Below, piece by piece: positions 25,143-33,184 of a stretch of DNA of 54,661 nt. Origin of the DNA: CAZICM01 sp964537685 (GTDB lineage: Bacteria; Myxococcota_A; Polyangia; Polyangiales; Polyangiaceae); contig CAZICM010000065.1 of the NCBI GenBank assembly GCA_964537685.1, forward strand, positions 1 through 54,661. Direction: 5' to 3'. Numbering within the stretch: position 1 is the first letter of the stretch; every line of letters begins with the position of its first letter. Position numbers and translations under genes: made by a program. The notes below the pieces were generated by a model that did no database searches, was not told the DNA's origin, and saw nothing but the letters and a program-made list of their open reading frames with translations.

Positions 25143-26837
25143 TTACCCTCCCGCAAGTGCCTTGACAGCGGCGCCGGCATCCAATTGGCAGAGGCGCTCA
25201 AACACAGATGCCATGCGCTGGCGTGTTTCAGGCGTGGGCTCTTCAAACTGGCCGATGGCGCGATACGCCGAATACAGCGCTGCATAATGCTCGGCGCAGA
25301 GGGCGGGTTCCCAGTGAAGCAGACCATGCTGCTCAATGAGTTTGTCGAGTCCCTCGAGTTGAGCTTTGGCGACGATGAATTGCTGCACTTGCAAACACAT
25401 CTGAGCGCTTGCGAGCTTGACCTTAAACCTGTCGACGGGTGTGGGCGCCGCCGCGGCCGCCTTGGCCAGCACCGTGAGTGCATCGGCCAATTGTTCGCTC
25501 GCCAAAAGCTCGCGGGCTTGCTTTAGAGGCTTGTCGAGATAGCTCTTCCCTCCGCCTGCACCCGCGCCTCCTCCCCCGCCCCCGCTTCCCAGCATGGGCT
25601 GCACTTCCGCCGCGATCCACGCCTTGGTTTCGTCGTCTGCGAAAGGCCGGCCATCGTTGAACGCCAGCTCGGGCAAGGCAGATGCGCGCTGAAGCATAAA
25701 CGCGACTTCACGCAAGTACGCGGTCTTGGCATCGGCATAAGAATCGCCGAGTTCGGTGAGCGCCTTCGCCACATAGCGAAGAGGATCGAGCCACAGAATA
25801 AACTGCGAGCTTGTTTCATCGGCCGCCGCGAGAACGCCCTGCCAATTGCCTGCCGCTGCCATTTCGTCCCACTGCTCGCGCATACCATCCGGCGGCGAAG
25901 GAACGAGCGTTGTATTTCCTTCGGCGGGAGGAGCCTGAAGCAACTCGAGCCAGGCGCCCATGCGTCCATAGCGGTACGCGAGAGGATTGGATGCGTCGGC
26001 CGCGCGCAGTGCATCGCCGATGCGGACCAAGAGAAGTCCGACGTTGGGCACCAAGGCCATCGCTGAATCCGCATCGGTAATCGAGCCGGCACTGGGAGCG
26101 GACACCTGCTGAGTGGGCGGGCTCTCTTGATACACGGGAGGCGGAGGCGGGGCCGCTTTTGGAGGAGGAGGAGGCGGGGCCGCTTGAGCTTGCGGAGGAG
26201 GCGGAGGAGGCGGAGGAGGGGCTGCCTTTGGAGGAGGAGGCGGAGGAGGCGGAGGAGGCGGAGGAGCTTCCTTAGGCGTCGTCGCGACCAACCCGCGGAT
26301 CAAGTTGCGCAGATTGCCCATGCCTGGATACGAATCGCCGAGCTTGTCGCGCAGCGTTCCATCGAGCTCGCGGCTCACCTTGTCGAGAGCGCCGACCAGA
26401 TCGGCATCCTTCGACGTTGTCTTCACATCGGCAAAGGGAGTGACGGCAATATCGGAATACCATCCTGCCAAATTACCGCGCGCCTTGGGCCGCTTGAGCG
26501 CTGGATACATCGTGTCCCAGAAGGCATTGGTGAGTTCGTTCAGCAGAACGAGACCATCGAGCAAACCGGTCAGTCCATCGAGCTGAGCGGACGCGGCGGC
26601 GTAGTAGAGCGCGACTCTAAAATCCTTGGATTTGTCGCAGAGGATTTCATCGGCGCCCGAACGGATACCTGGCCAATCGATTTTGCCGCCCGCGAGCGAC
26701 TGCATCTTGTCGACTTCATTTTTGAGTCTATCGAAAGCCTCGTCGTAGGAGACATCCGCGCCAACGCCGCCGTTAATAGGCTCTAACAGCGATGAAAGTT
26801 TTGATTTGGTTTCAGAGATGAGATCGTCGATCGCCAT
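25143..26837 (-). CDS. tssA: T6SS protein TssA (ImpA family)
   Basis: Protein of 564 residues. The N-terminal ~160 residues match the ImpA N-terminal domain (SYDEAFDRLKNEVDKMQSLAGGKIDWPGIRSGADEILCDKSKDFRVALYYAAA...LLNELTNAFWDTMYPALKRPKARGNLAGWYSD). A long polyproline/Ala linker (encoded by GGAGGC-type repeats at 26125-26272) follows, then a VasJ/TssA-type C-terminal domain with repeated helical segments (LLVRIGDALRAADASNPLAYRYGRMGAWLELLQAPP...LLASEQLADALTVLAKAAAAAPTPVDRFKVKLASAQMCL). TssA primes and coordinates sheath and tube assembly. No tssE, F, G, H, J, K, L or M gene is in the window, so the rest of the machine lies elsewhere. Confidence 0.92.
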   Translation of the reverse strand: MAIDDLISETKSKLSSLLEPINGGVGADVSYDEAFDRLKNEVDKMQSLAGGKIDWPGIRSGADEILCDKSKDFRVALYYAAASAQLDGLTGLLDGLVLLNELTNAFWDTMYPALKRPKARGNLAGWYSDIAVTPFADVKTTSKDADLVGALDKVSRELDGTLRDKLGDSYPGMGNLRNLIRGLVATTPKEAPPPPPPPPPPPPKAAPPPPPPPPPQAQAAPPPPPPKAAPPPPPVYQESPPTQQVSAPSAGSITDADSAMALVPNVGLLLVRIGDALRAADASNPLAYRYGRMGAWLELLQAPPAEGNTTLVPSPPDGMREQWDEMAAAGNWQGVLAAADETSSQFILWLDPLRYVAKALTELGDSYADAKTAYLREVAFMLQRASALPELAFNDGRPFADDETKAWIAAEVQPMLGSGGGGGGAGAGGGKSYLDKPLKQARELLASEQLADALTVLAKAAAAAPTPVDRFKVKLASAQMCLQVQQFIVAKAQLEGLDKLIEQHGLLHWEPALCAEHYAALYSAYRAIGQFEEPTPETRQRMASVFERLCQLDAGAAVKALAGG

Positions 26838-26926
26838 GGCGCCCGGAGGATATCAGGGTCGCGCCCGGGACATGCGCCTTGCGAAAGCAGCTATGCGTAT
26901 CCTCGAAAAACATCTCCGCGCTGAAC

Positions 26927-27787
26927 TCAGTCGCGGCGGGGGCGCAGTGTCGTGGCGAATAAAATTCCGCCGACGAAATAGCCACCATCTTCGGATGCTA
27001 CCGCAATATCATAGGTATAGTCCGACGGTTTTGGCGCAGATGTGATGGAGCAAACCCCTGGAGTTCCCTCTAGATTTTCTACGGATTCTCCGTTGCCTAA
27101 AGGATGCACAGCACTCGAAATAAACGACAAACCATTCTCGAGTTTGACAAGGACATAGCCCGATGGTGGAGCTGTGCGGATAACGATCTCTTCAATTGGT
27201 GCAAGCACGACTGCATCATGTTCGGTACTATAGACCCAATCCCCCACCTGCAAATCTGCTATTCGCTTAGGCCCATTGGGCGTATCGACAGGCAAGTCAG
27301 GGCCATTGCACCGGCAAAAACTTGCGCATAGACCATCGGCCCCGCATGCGCAGCAGCCATTGCCCAATTGACCCGTGGGGGCTTCACATGGCCCGGATGC
27401 AGAGCGTTTGCATGTGCCGGACGGGCATTGAGATACCCCTCCTTTCGAGGGCTTGGTTTCTTGGTGGGATGGAACGAGAGGCGAGGTGGAGGGTGCCAGG
27501 GTCTTCGGCTCAGCGGTGGAGGGTGCCAGGGTCTTCGGCTCAGCGGGTCGCTCGGGCACCGGTGTGACCAAGAAGGGCGACGAGGGAGGGCGCTCGTTGG
27601 AAGAGGGGTCGGAGGAAGGTGCCAGGGTCTTCGGCTGATAGGCAAGATCCTCCGAAGAAGCACCGGAAGAACTTACCGAGGAACCCGCCGCGGGCTCTCC
27701 CGCGCCGCTTTGAGCGTGACAAGCCCAGAAGGCAGAAGCCAGAAGAGCGGTCAACAGCGGAACGAACTGTCTAGACGAGCATGACAT
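26927..27787 (-). CDS. Lipoprotein with Cys-rich stretch and degenerate Hint (intein-like) domain
   Basis: Protein of 286 residues. The signal peptide has a lipobox-like FWAC (Cys23). A Ser/Pro linker includes direct AEPKTLAPST repeats. A Cys-rich stretch (CPSGTCKRSASGPC...GNGCCACGADGLCASFCRC) precedes a C-terminal Hint-like fold: CNGPDLPVDTPNGPKRIADLQVGDWVYS matches the start, SSAVHPLGNGE the block B His, and YDIAVASEDGGYFVGGILFATT the end. The usual terminal HN pair is replaced by FATT, so self-splicing looks unlikely; autocleavage at the first Cys remains possible. It is last in an apparent minus-strand gene group. Confidence 0.72.
   Translation of the reverse strand: MSCSSRQFVPLLTALLASAFWACHAQSGAGEPAAGSSVSSSGASSEDLAYQPKTLAPSSDPSSNERPPSSPFLVTPVPERPAEPKTLAPSTAEPKTLAPSTSPLVPSHQETKPSKGGVSQCPSGTCKRSASGPCEAPTGQLGNGCCACGADGLCASFCRCNGPDLPVDTPNGPKRIADLQVGDWVYSTEHDAVVLAPIEEIVIRTAPPSGYVLVKLENGLSFISSAVHPLGNGESVENLEGTPGVCSITSAPKPSDYTYDIAVASEDGGYFVGGILFATTLRPRRD
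27486..27545. repeat. Tandem 30-bp repeat in the Hint lipoprotein linker
   Basis: Two perfect adjacent copies of a 30-bp unit (27486-27515 and 27516-27545) encode AEPKTLAPST twice, and a partial third copy lies near 27617. The unit is a multiple of three, so copy number can vary without a frameshift. Confidence 0.85.
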
Positions 27788-27855
27788 TGGGTTTGAATCA
27801 TACGACGCTTTGTGGATTGACTGACAATATTTTTATTAAGAGCCGTTCTGATCGC

Positions 27856-28287
27856 CTACACGGAAGGACGAACCTGCGCAACCCTCAGCTCCGAGAACCA
27901 GGCCAGCGCTTCTTCAGGCACAGAGAAAAATCGGGGAGGAACCACCCGATTCGAGAACGTCGTCGTGGCCCTGGCGGCCAGCGTCACAAGCGTTCGCATC
28001 AGCATATTCGCCCCTACAACGGCCGCTCCAATCGGTGGATGCCGCTTACTCCACTCCACCAAAACATGGCGCGCTTCATTATCAGGCGGCTCGCTCATCG
28101 TCCGAACATCCAGCAACAGGAAAAAGCCATTGAGACGTTTGATCTCCTGTTCCGTAAGGGCCAGCAGCGCCCGGGCTTCCTGCCCACGAAGCAGACCGTT
28201 CAGGGTGACCTGGGCAATATCCCCCTCCATCGTTAAGCGATGCCCCGATACATCGTAGACTTCTCTGGAAGATGCAGAAGCGCTCAT
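27856..28287 (-). CDS. STAS/SpoIIAA-like protein, copy 1
   Basis: Protein of 143 residues. The pattern of short beta strands and helices (MEGDIAQVTLNGLL...EQEIKRLNGFFLLLDVRTMSEPP...ARHVLVEWSKRHPPIGAAVVGANMLMRTLVTLAAR...FFSVPEEALAWF) fits the STAS or SpoIIAA-like fold used in signalling and anti-sigma partner switching. It is a clear paralogue of the protein encoded by the next upstream gene. No kinase of the anti-sigma type is next to it, so its partner is unknown. Confidence 0.7.
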   Translation of the reverse strand: MSASASSREVYDVSGHRLTMEGDIAQVTLNGLLRGQEARALLALTEQEIKRLNGFFLLLDVRTMSEPPDNEARHVLVEWSKRHPPIGAAVVGANMLMRTLVTLAARATTTFSNRVVPPRFFSVPEEALAWFSELRVAQVRPSV

Positions 28288-28356
28288 GGCGCGAGCATAG
28301 ATTTATATCAAAAAACAGGTCAAGCTGATTATTTATTGTTATAGCCATCTATAGCG

Positions 28357-28776
28357 CTAACGTTTATTTCTAAGCTCACCAAACCATGCTATCCCTTCGG
28401 CGGGTGTCGCAAAAAAGCGCATCGGCGTGTTTCGCCCGGAAAGCAAATTCAAAGCTCGGTTGGCCAACGTGCCAAAGGTTCGCATCAGAACATTGCCCCC
28501 GATTACCGCAGTCCCAATAGGAGGATATGTTTTGGTCCAATCCATCAAATAACGGCGCGCCTCGGGCTCGGGAGGCGCATGGGACTCTTGAACGTCAATC
28601 ACCATAAAATACGCAGCCATCTGCGGGGACTCGCCACCTATGGTTCCAACAAAGCGCTGAGCCTGTTCGATAACAAGTGGGCCTCGAAGGATAACCCAAA
28701 GAATATCGCCCTCAAATCCGACATAGTGGGGCCCAACATTAGGGGGTTCATTGTAGGGTCGGAGTGCCAAGGACAT
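28357..28776 (-). CDS. STAS/SpoIIAA-like protein, copy 2
   Basis: Protein of 139 residues, paralogous to the previous entry over its whole length: FEGDILWVILRGPLVIEQAQRF, YFMVIDVQESHAPPEPEARRYLMDWTKTYPPIGTAVIGGNVLMRTFGTLANRALNLL and MRFFATPAEGIAWFGEL. It begins 32 bases after the SDR stop on the same strand. Local gene duplication is the simplest explanation. Function is not known. Confidence 0.7.
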   Translation of the reverse strand: MSLALRPYNEPPNVGPHYVGFEGDILWVILRGPLVIEQAQRFVGTIGGESPQMAAYFMVIDVQESHAPPEPEARRYLMDWTKTYPPIGTAVIGGNVLMRTFGTLANRALNLLSGRNTPMRFFATPAEGIAWFGELRNKR

Positions 28777-28808
28777 ATTTTATCTACATCACATCGCACG
28801 GGCTATGT

Positions 28809-29654
28809 CTATACCAATTTTTCACTCAGCTCCCACAGCCCCTTGGCCAAAACATCATCTTCAGCCAGCTTCGTTCTTTTGGCAACTTTCTTATCGAAGA
28901 AATACTCACCATTGAATGTGGACGCATCAGGGCTTGTAGCGAGCCATATTAATGTTTCCGCTCCCTTTCCAGGCGAACGGGCAAAAAGTGCCGCGCCCAC
29001 ATTAATCATCGTGGCCATCCATCCAGAGTTGTTCCGCCCAAAGCCCGTTTGCACAAAACCCGGATGAAAACAATTCGCTATGGTACCCGCGGAGGCAATG
29101 CGCCTGCCCAGCTCCCTGGTAAACAAGATATTGGCCAGCTTCGAATCCCCATAAGCAGGAAACCCAGCCTTGCCATCTCTGCGGACCACCGTATCCAGAT
29201 CCAACTTTCCAGCGCGGTGAGCACCGCTGGATGTGCTTACAATCCTTGCGCCGGGGGTCTTGTTGAGGGTATCCAAAAGAAGCTTCGTCAACAAGAAATA
29301 GCTCATATGATTTAATGCAAACGTCATTTCAAAACCATCATCGCTCAAGCGATAATCAAAAAATACGGCTCCTGCATTGTTCACAAGCACATCAAGCCGG
29401 TTATGCTTCTGCAGAAAGCCATCTGCCACCGCGCGGATATCCGTGAGCTTGGATAAGTCGCCGAACAAAAGCTCAATTTTATCATTAGAGGCAGCCTTTC
29501 TCATTTCCTCGGCAACACGCTCGCTCTTTTCGCGGTTACGGGCTGTCAGCACAATCGCCGCTCCGCGCTCCGCGAAATTGAGCGCGGCCGCCTTTCCAAT
29601 ACCTTCAGTGGCTCCCGTAACAAGAAATACTTTGCCTTCCAGATCTCGCTCCAT
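28809..29654 (-). CDS. Short-chain dehydrogenase/reductase (WWOX/retinol-dehydrogenase-like)
   Basis: Protein of 281 residues from ATG 29654, chosen because AAAGGAG lies eight bases upstream; a GTG at 29663 is in frame but overlaps that site. Classical SDR marks: cofactor loop TGATEGIG (13-20), VNNAG (91-95), Asn115, Ser in STSSG (140-144) and YxxxK (Tyr168, Lys172). The TAR pattern after strand 2 suggests NADP(H). Substrate unknown; it follows the alpha/beta hydrolase gene by 21 bases and may act on the same small molecule. Confidence 0.9.
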   Translation of the reverse strand: MERDLEGKVFLVTGATEGIGKAAALNFAERGAAIVLTARNREKSERVAEEMRKAASNDKIELLFGDLSKLTDIRAVADGFLQKHNRLDVLVNNAGAVFFDYRLSDDGFEMTFALNHMSYFLLTKLLLDTLNKTPGARIVSTSSGAHRAGKLDLDTVVRRDGKAGFPAYGDSKLANILFTRELGRRIASAGTIANCFHPGFVQTGFGRNNSGWMATMINVGAALFARSPGKGAETLIWLATSPDASTFNGEYFFDKKVAKRTKLAEDDVLAKGLWELSEKLV

Positions 29655-29675
29655 CACTAGCACTCCTTTATCTCT

Positions 29676-30797
29676 CTATCGATCTACCGTCCATGCGGCC
29701 AAAAATCTGCGCGCGGCCCTGAAACCCAAGTCCGCATAAAACCGATGACCCTCCTCGCCCACCGCCAAACGGCATTGAGAATACGCATCCGCCGCTTTAT
29801 AGATTGCGCGCAGCCTGCGATAAGCCCGGCGCACACCCGGCAGCGGGAAGATCGCATCGTGCCGCCCGGCGATAAGCACAACAGGTCTAGGCGCAAATAA
29901 ACCAAGCACATCAGGCATATCTGCAATAGACAATAGCCCTGGAACATAGTTATCCGCGCAGTGATGAATGGTAGCTATTGAATCGGACAGCGTGCAAAAA
30001 GAACAGGCCGCCATCATAAAACGCAGCCGCGGCAAAAGAGCTCCTGCATAGATAGCTACAGTACCGCCCCCCGAGATACCCATAACCCCGACCTTTTCCA
30101 TCTGGACATCCCCGCGCTGCTCCAAATAATCCAGCGCCCGATCCACATCATAGACCCGCTCGGCAAGCAGCGTCCGGCCCAGGAGAAGCGCCCTCATCGC
30201 GGCATCGTGACAGCCATTGTAATAGCAGCGGCGGACCTGCACCCGCTCCGCCCGCTCACCAAAAGAGCGCTGTTCAATGCAGAGCGCTGCCAGTCCCCGG
30301 CGCATACACGCGAGCGCAAAATCCCGTTCTCCCTCGATGACAATTGGCGTCCTCTCATCGTCTTTGGACAGCCCTATCGAGCAATGCATACCGGTGGAAT
30401 GTCCTTGAAGGCAAATCATCACCGAATAAGGCGCAGACCCATGTGCAGGCACACAGAAATAGGCTGGCACATCCGCTCCTTCTTCCGCATGAAAGACTAT
30501 TTTTTCAATCGTACCCAGCCCGGATGGATGGAGGCGTTGCCACAATATTTTGGGGGAAAGAGCGGGCCGATCTTGAGGGCGGGGCATGGCTGCAAAGCCT
30601 GTAATACGAGCGAGCCGAGGAGCGAATTGGGTTTGCCAGACATCGACAGAACCCTCGCGATAAGCGCAAGAAGGCGAAATTCCCGCGAGCAGATGCTGAT
30701 GACACTGGGACGGAGAAAAAGCAAAGATTTCCCCAAGCGAGGCATCCCGTTCTGGATGTTTAGATATCTGAGGGACACGCGCGGCTTTGGATCTCAT
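29676..30797 (-). CDS. Alpha/beta hydrolase (acetylxylan esterase/dienelactone-like)
   Basis: Protein of 373 residues from MRSKAAR at 30797; the frame extends to 30884 without better support, so the start is uncertain. The nucleophile elbow GISGGG puts Ser at 242; Asp314 in AGRHD and His351 in GEEGHRF complete a triad. PAYFCVPAHGSAPYSVMICLQGHSTG is the typical first strands and oxyanion region. The fold resembles the abhydrolase/acetylxylan-esterase-like group. It heads a minus-strand group with the SDR and STAS-like genes and is divergent from the glycosyltransferase gene. Confidence 0.85.
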   Translation of the reverse strand: MRSKAARVPQISKHPERDASLGEIFAFSPSQCHQHLLAGISPSCAYREGSVDVWQTQFAPRLARITGFAAMPRPQDRPALSPKILWQRLHPSGLGTIEKIVFHAEEGADVPAYFCVPAHGSAPYSVMICLQGHSTGMHCSIGLSKDDERTPIVIEGERDFALACMRRGLAALCIEQRSFGERAERVQVRRCYYNGCHDAAMRALLLGRTLLAERVYDVDRALDYLEQRGDVQMEKVGVMGISGGGTVAIYAGALLPRLRFMMAACSFCTLSDSIATIHHCADNYVPGLLSIADMPDVLGLFAPRPVVLIAGRHDAIFPLPGVRRAYRRLRAIYKAADAYSQCRLAVGEEGHRFYADLGFRAARRFLAAWTVDR

Positions 30798-30917
30798 AAG
30801 AGAGCAAAATGGCCTATTCTTTTGGATAGAGTGCTGATAGAAAAACACAGAAAGCACTTTGGGGCAAGACTTTTTTATTAGCACAGAAGCCGTTCACCGG
30901 GACAAGCGGGGCCAGCC

Positions 30918-32168
30918 GTGAAATTTATCGCGACAAGCTTTGGTTCGGCGGGAGATTTTTTGCCCACCCTTTCTGTTGGAGCAGCGCTTCGGGCAGCCGG
31001 GCATCAGGTTCTTTTTGTTTCCAACCCTTTTTATGAATCGCTCGCCTTGTCCGCCGGACTTGATTTTCTACCCGCTGGCAAACGCATCAATGTATTTACC
31101 GAGCTGGAGCGCAACCCCCTTTATATGGACTCAATCAAAGGCCCGGATGCTATATGGACGGACTTTGCGGTTCCTCATATTTCTGACAGTTTTCGGGTGA
31201 TTCGCGACAGACTGGCCTCCGAGCACTTCGACGGGGTGGTAAGCAGCAACGTATCGGCTGGAGGCGTTTGGGCCGCGGCTGAACATCAATGTCTGAATAC
31301 CATTGTTGCCGCATCACCTCTTTCATGGATCCACGGAGGCGCTCCCATGATTTTTACAGACCGGGCCCCTCCATCGTTTATGCTGCCCATGCTAAACCAA
31401 TCACTTCGCAAAGCCATTACATGGTATTTGGACAGAAGACTCCGCCAACTCGCCCGTGAACTGGGTGCACGCATGGCCGATCCCAGCTTGACTGGTGCAG
31501 AGCGGGCCGCTCATTTACATGTGGGTCTATGGTCGCCCCTGATACGTCCTCCAGCCCAGGGCGATCCACCAAATACCTTGGTTTGCGGCTTTGCCCGAGC
31601 GGGCCATCTAGGCCAAGCCCACCAAAACCCCAACGCTGAGCTGGAGGCATTTTTGGATGTTGGCACGCCTCCCGTGGTAGTAGGGCTTGGCTCGGCGATT
31701 TCCTTGAATGCAGGTTCACTCCTGCACGATCTTGCGCTGGTATGCCAAGATCTTGGAGAGCGCTGTGTAATCCTGGGGCATCCGTCCCATGCCCCCTCCT
31801 TTCCACCCAATACTTTTGCCGTCAAATATGCCCCTTATGATCAATTTTTCCCTCGGGCGAGTGTTGTAGTCATTCATGGGGGAGCCGGAACGACAATGGA
31901 GGGGCTAAGGGCTGGAAAGCCTATTTTAGCGCTACCATTTGCCTACGATCAATTTGCAATGGCGTGGCAGGTGGACAAACTTGGGGTAGGCCAAAAACTA
32001 TCACTGGGGGATAGAAATCATAAAATATTGAAGGAAACGCTTTTCAAGTTGCTAAAAAGCGAAGAAATTCGAAAGAAAGCGTTGGGATTGGGGGCACGTC
32101 TTCGCACGGAGAGGGACGGTGCGGAAGTGGCGGCGGAGCGGATTGTCATGGGGAGGCCGCGCGGATAA
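30918..32168 (+). CDS. GT1-family glycosyltransferase
   Basis: Protein of 416 residues. N-terminus ATSFGSAGDFLPTLSVGAALRAAGHQVLFVSNPFYESLALSAGLDFLPAG is the standard acceptor-side Rossmann start of UDP-glucosyl/macrolide glycosyltransferases. VVVGLGSAISLNAG and HGGAGTTMEGLRAGKPILALPFAYDQFAMAWQVDKLGVG near residues 320-360 form the nucleotide-sugar motif. It probably glycosylates a lipid or secondary metabolite. The start is close to the divergent hydrolase gene, with about 120 bp for two promoters. Confidence 0.93.
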   Translation: MKFIATSFGSAGDFLPTLSVGAALRAAGHQVLFVSNPFYESLALSAGLDFLPAGKRINVFTELERNPLYMDSIKGPDAIWTDFAVPHISDSFRVIRDRLASEHFDGVVSSNVSAGGVWAAAEHQCLNTIVAASPLSWIHGGAPMIFTDRAPPSFMLPMLNQSLRKAITWYLDRRLRQLARELGARMADPSLTGAERAAHLHVGLWSPLIRPPAQGDPPNTLVCGFARAGHLGQAHQNPNAELEAFLDVGTPPVVVGLGSAISLNAGSLLHDLALVCQDLGERCVILGHPSHAPSFPPNTFAVKYAPYDQFFPRASVVVIHGGAGTTMEGLRAGKPILALPFAYDQFAMAWQVDKLGVGQKLSLGDRNHKILKETLFKLLKSEEIRKKALGLGARLRTERDGAEVAAERIVMGRPRG

Positions 32169-32490
32169 GGCAGGGATCGAGAGCCAAGATTTCTGTGTTT
32201 TGATTTTTTCGCCTTTTTGCCGCGGCTTATTGGGCGAACCCTTGATGGCCGCCAAGGGGTAGAGGGGTCAACGGGTAGAGGGGTCAACCGGGTAGAGGGG
32301 TCAACCACTTCTCCCAACGGGTAGAGGCGGGTAGAGGGGTCAACCACTTCTCCCAACGGGTAGAGGGGTCAACCACTTCTCCCAACCGTCAGAGGCGTCG
32401 GAGAGTCAGGATAAGCCTTGACAGCACCCACCCAACTCATTAGCTTTGAAAAGTTCCGCCCAATTCCGATCAATCATCCCGGGAGATCCA
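32169..32490. other. Intergenic region, mostly REP-like repeat array
   Basis: Between the glycosyltransferase stop and the arsI start there is no gene. The middle part (32254-32390) is an array of short repeats described separately; the last 90 bp hold the arsI ribosome site GGGAGATCC just before the ATG. Confidence 0.7.
32254..32390. repeat. REP-like repeat array 1 (GGGTAG...GTCAAC units)
   Basis: Six GGGTAG starts lie at 32257, 32273, 32290, 32319, 32329 and 32358. The fullest units read GGGTAGAGGGGTCAACC then ACTTCTCCCAAC. A complete unit can fold into an imperfect hairpin: GGG and AGAGG/GG on the left pair with CC/CTTCT and CCC on the right, with a bulged T and a bulged A and a TCAA loop. 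The GTAG tetranucleotide at the hairpin foot is what REP elements mobilised by RAYT transposases usually carry. Confidence 0.75.
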
Positions 32491-32967
32491 ATGAAACGCT
32501 TTCATGTACACATTTCCGTCGACAACCTCCCCACATCCATCGACTTCTACACCCGCATGTTTGGCCAGGCGCCCACCATCCAGAAGGAAGACTACGCAAA
32601 GTGGATGATGGACGAGCCGCGCATCAATTTCGCAATCTCCCAACGTGGAAGACCGTCCGGTCTTGATCATCTCGGAATACAAACGGAGACGATGGATGAA
32701 CTCAATGCCGCCACTACTCATCTAAAAACCGCGGGTCTCTCCGTCCTTGATGAGGGGTCAACCACTTGCTGCTACGCCGAATCCGACAAAGGCTGGGTTC
32801 GAGATCCCAACGGCATCGCATGGGAGACTTTCTATACACACGGCGAATCCACAGTTTATGGTAAAGATACCGAAGTTACAGACAGCTCCTGCTGTGCTCC
32901 AAGCACAGTCGCTGACCAACAGCCCCTGCTCACACTTAAGCCTAAAACCAAAGCCTGCTGCGGATGA
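32491..32967 (+). CDS. arsI: ArsI-type C-As lyase / CadI-family dioxygenase
   Basis: Protein of 158 residues. It belongs to the glyoxalase/vicinal-oxygen-chelate fold; MKRFHVHISVDNLPTSIDFYTRMFG, YAKWMMDEPRINFAIS, GLDHLGIQ and TTCCYAESDKGWVRDPNGIAWETF are nearly a family consensus. Cys93-Cys94 is the arsenical-binding pair; His60 and Glu112 fit the Fe(II) ligands. It cleaves the carbon-arsenic bond of trivalent methyl or aromatic arsenicals. The Cys-rich tail ends in ACCG. No arsR or other ars gene is adjacent. REP-like arrays flank it on both sides. Confidence 0.92.
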   Translation: MKRFHVHISVDNLPTSIDFYTRMFGQAPTIQKEDYAKWMMDEPRINFAISQRGRPSGLDHLGIQTETMDELNAATTHLKTAGLSVLDEGSTTCCYAESDKGWVRDPNGIAWETFYTHGESTVYGKDTEVTDSSCCAPSTVADQQPLLTLKPKTKACCG

Positions 32968-33128
32968 AGTGGGTAAGGTGTCAACTGAACTGGGTAAGGT
33001 GTCAACTGGGTAGGGTGTCAACCACTTCCTGGGTAGGGTGTCAACCACTTCCCGCAAGGTCAACCATCTGAGCCCACCTCCCGGCTAGGTGCCGGCTAGG
33101 TGCAGGTGCCGGCGAGGTGTCAACCACC
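32968..33128. repeat. REP-like repeat array 2 (GGGTARGGTGTCAAC units)
   Basis: Starting directly after the arsI stop there are four units: two GGGTAAGGTGTCAAC and two GGGTAGGGTGTCAACCACTTC. A degenerate AAGGTCAACCATC follows, and a further GAGGTGTCAACCACC lies at about 33113-33128. CCGGCTAGGTGC-type repeats fill the space between. The array reaches to within about 60 bases of the metallophosphoesterase start. Confidence 0.75.
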
Positions 33129-33184
33129 TAGGCTTCCTGGGCTTGACACCCACTCAAATCCCCTGCATATCCCCAACCTGTTCA

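Noticed and set aside
32254..33128. CRISPR array around arsI
   Set aside because: Units are short, contiguous, of uneven length and without unique spacers; no cas genes are present.
33089..33184. N-terminal extension of the metallophosphoesterase
   Set aside because: It runs through repeat sequence and lacks a ribosome site; the SDIH motif fits a start at 33185.
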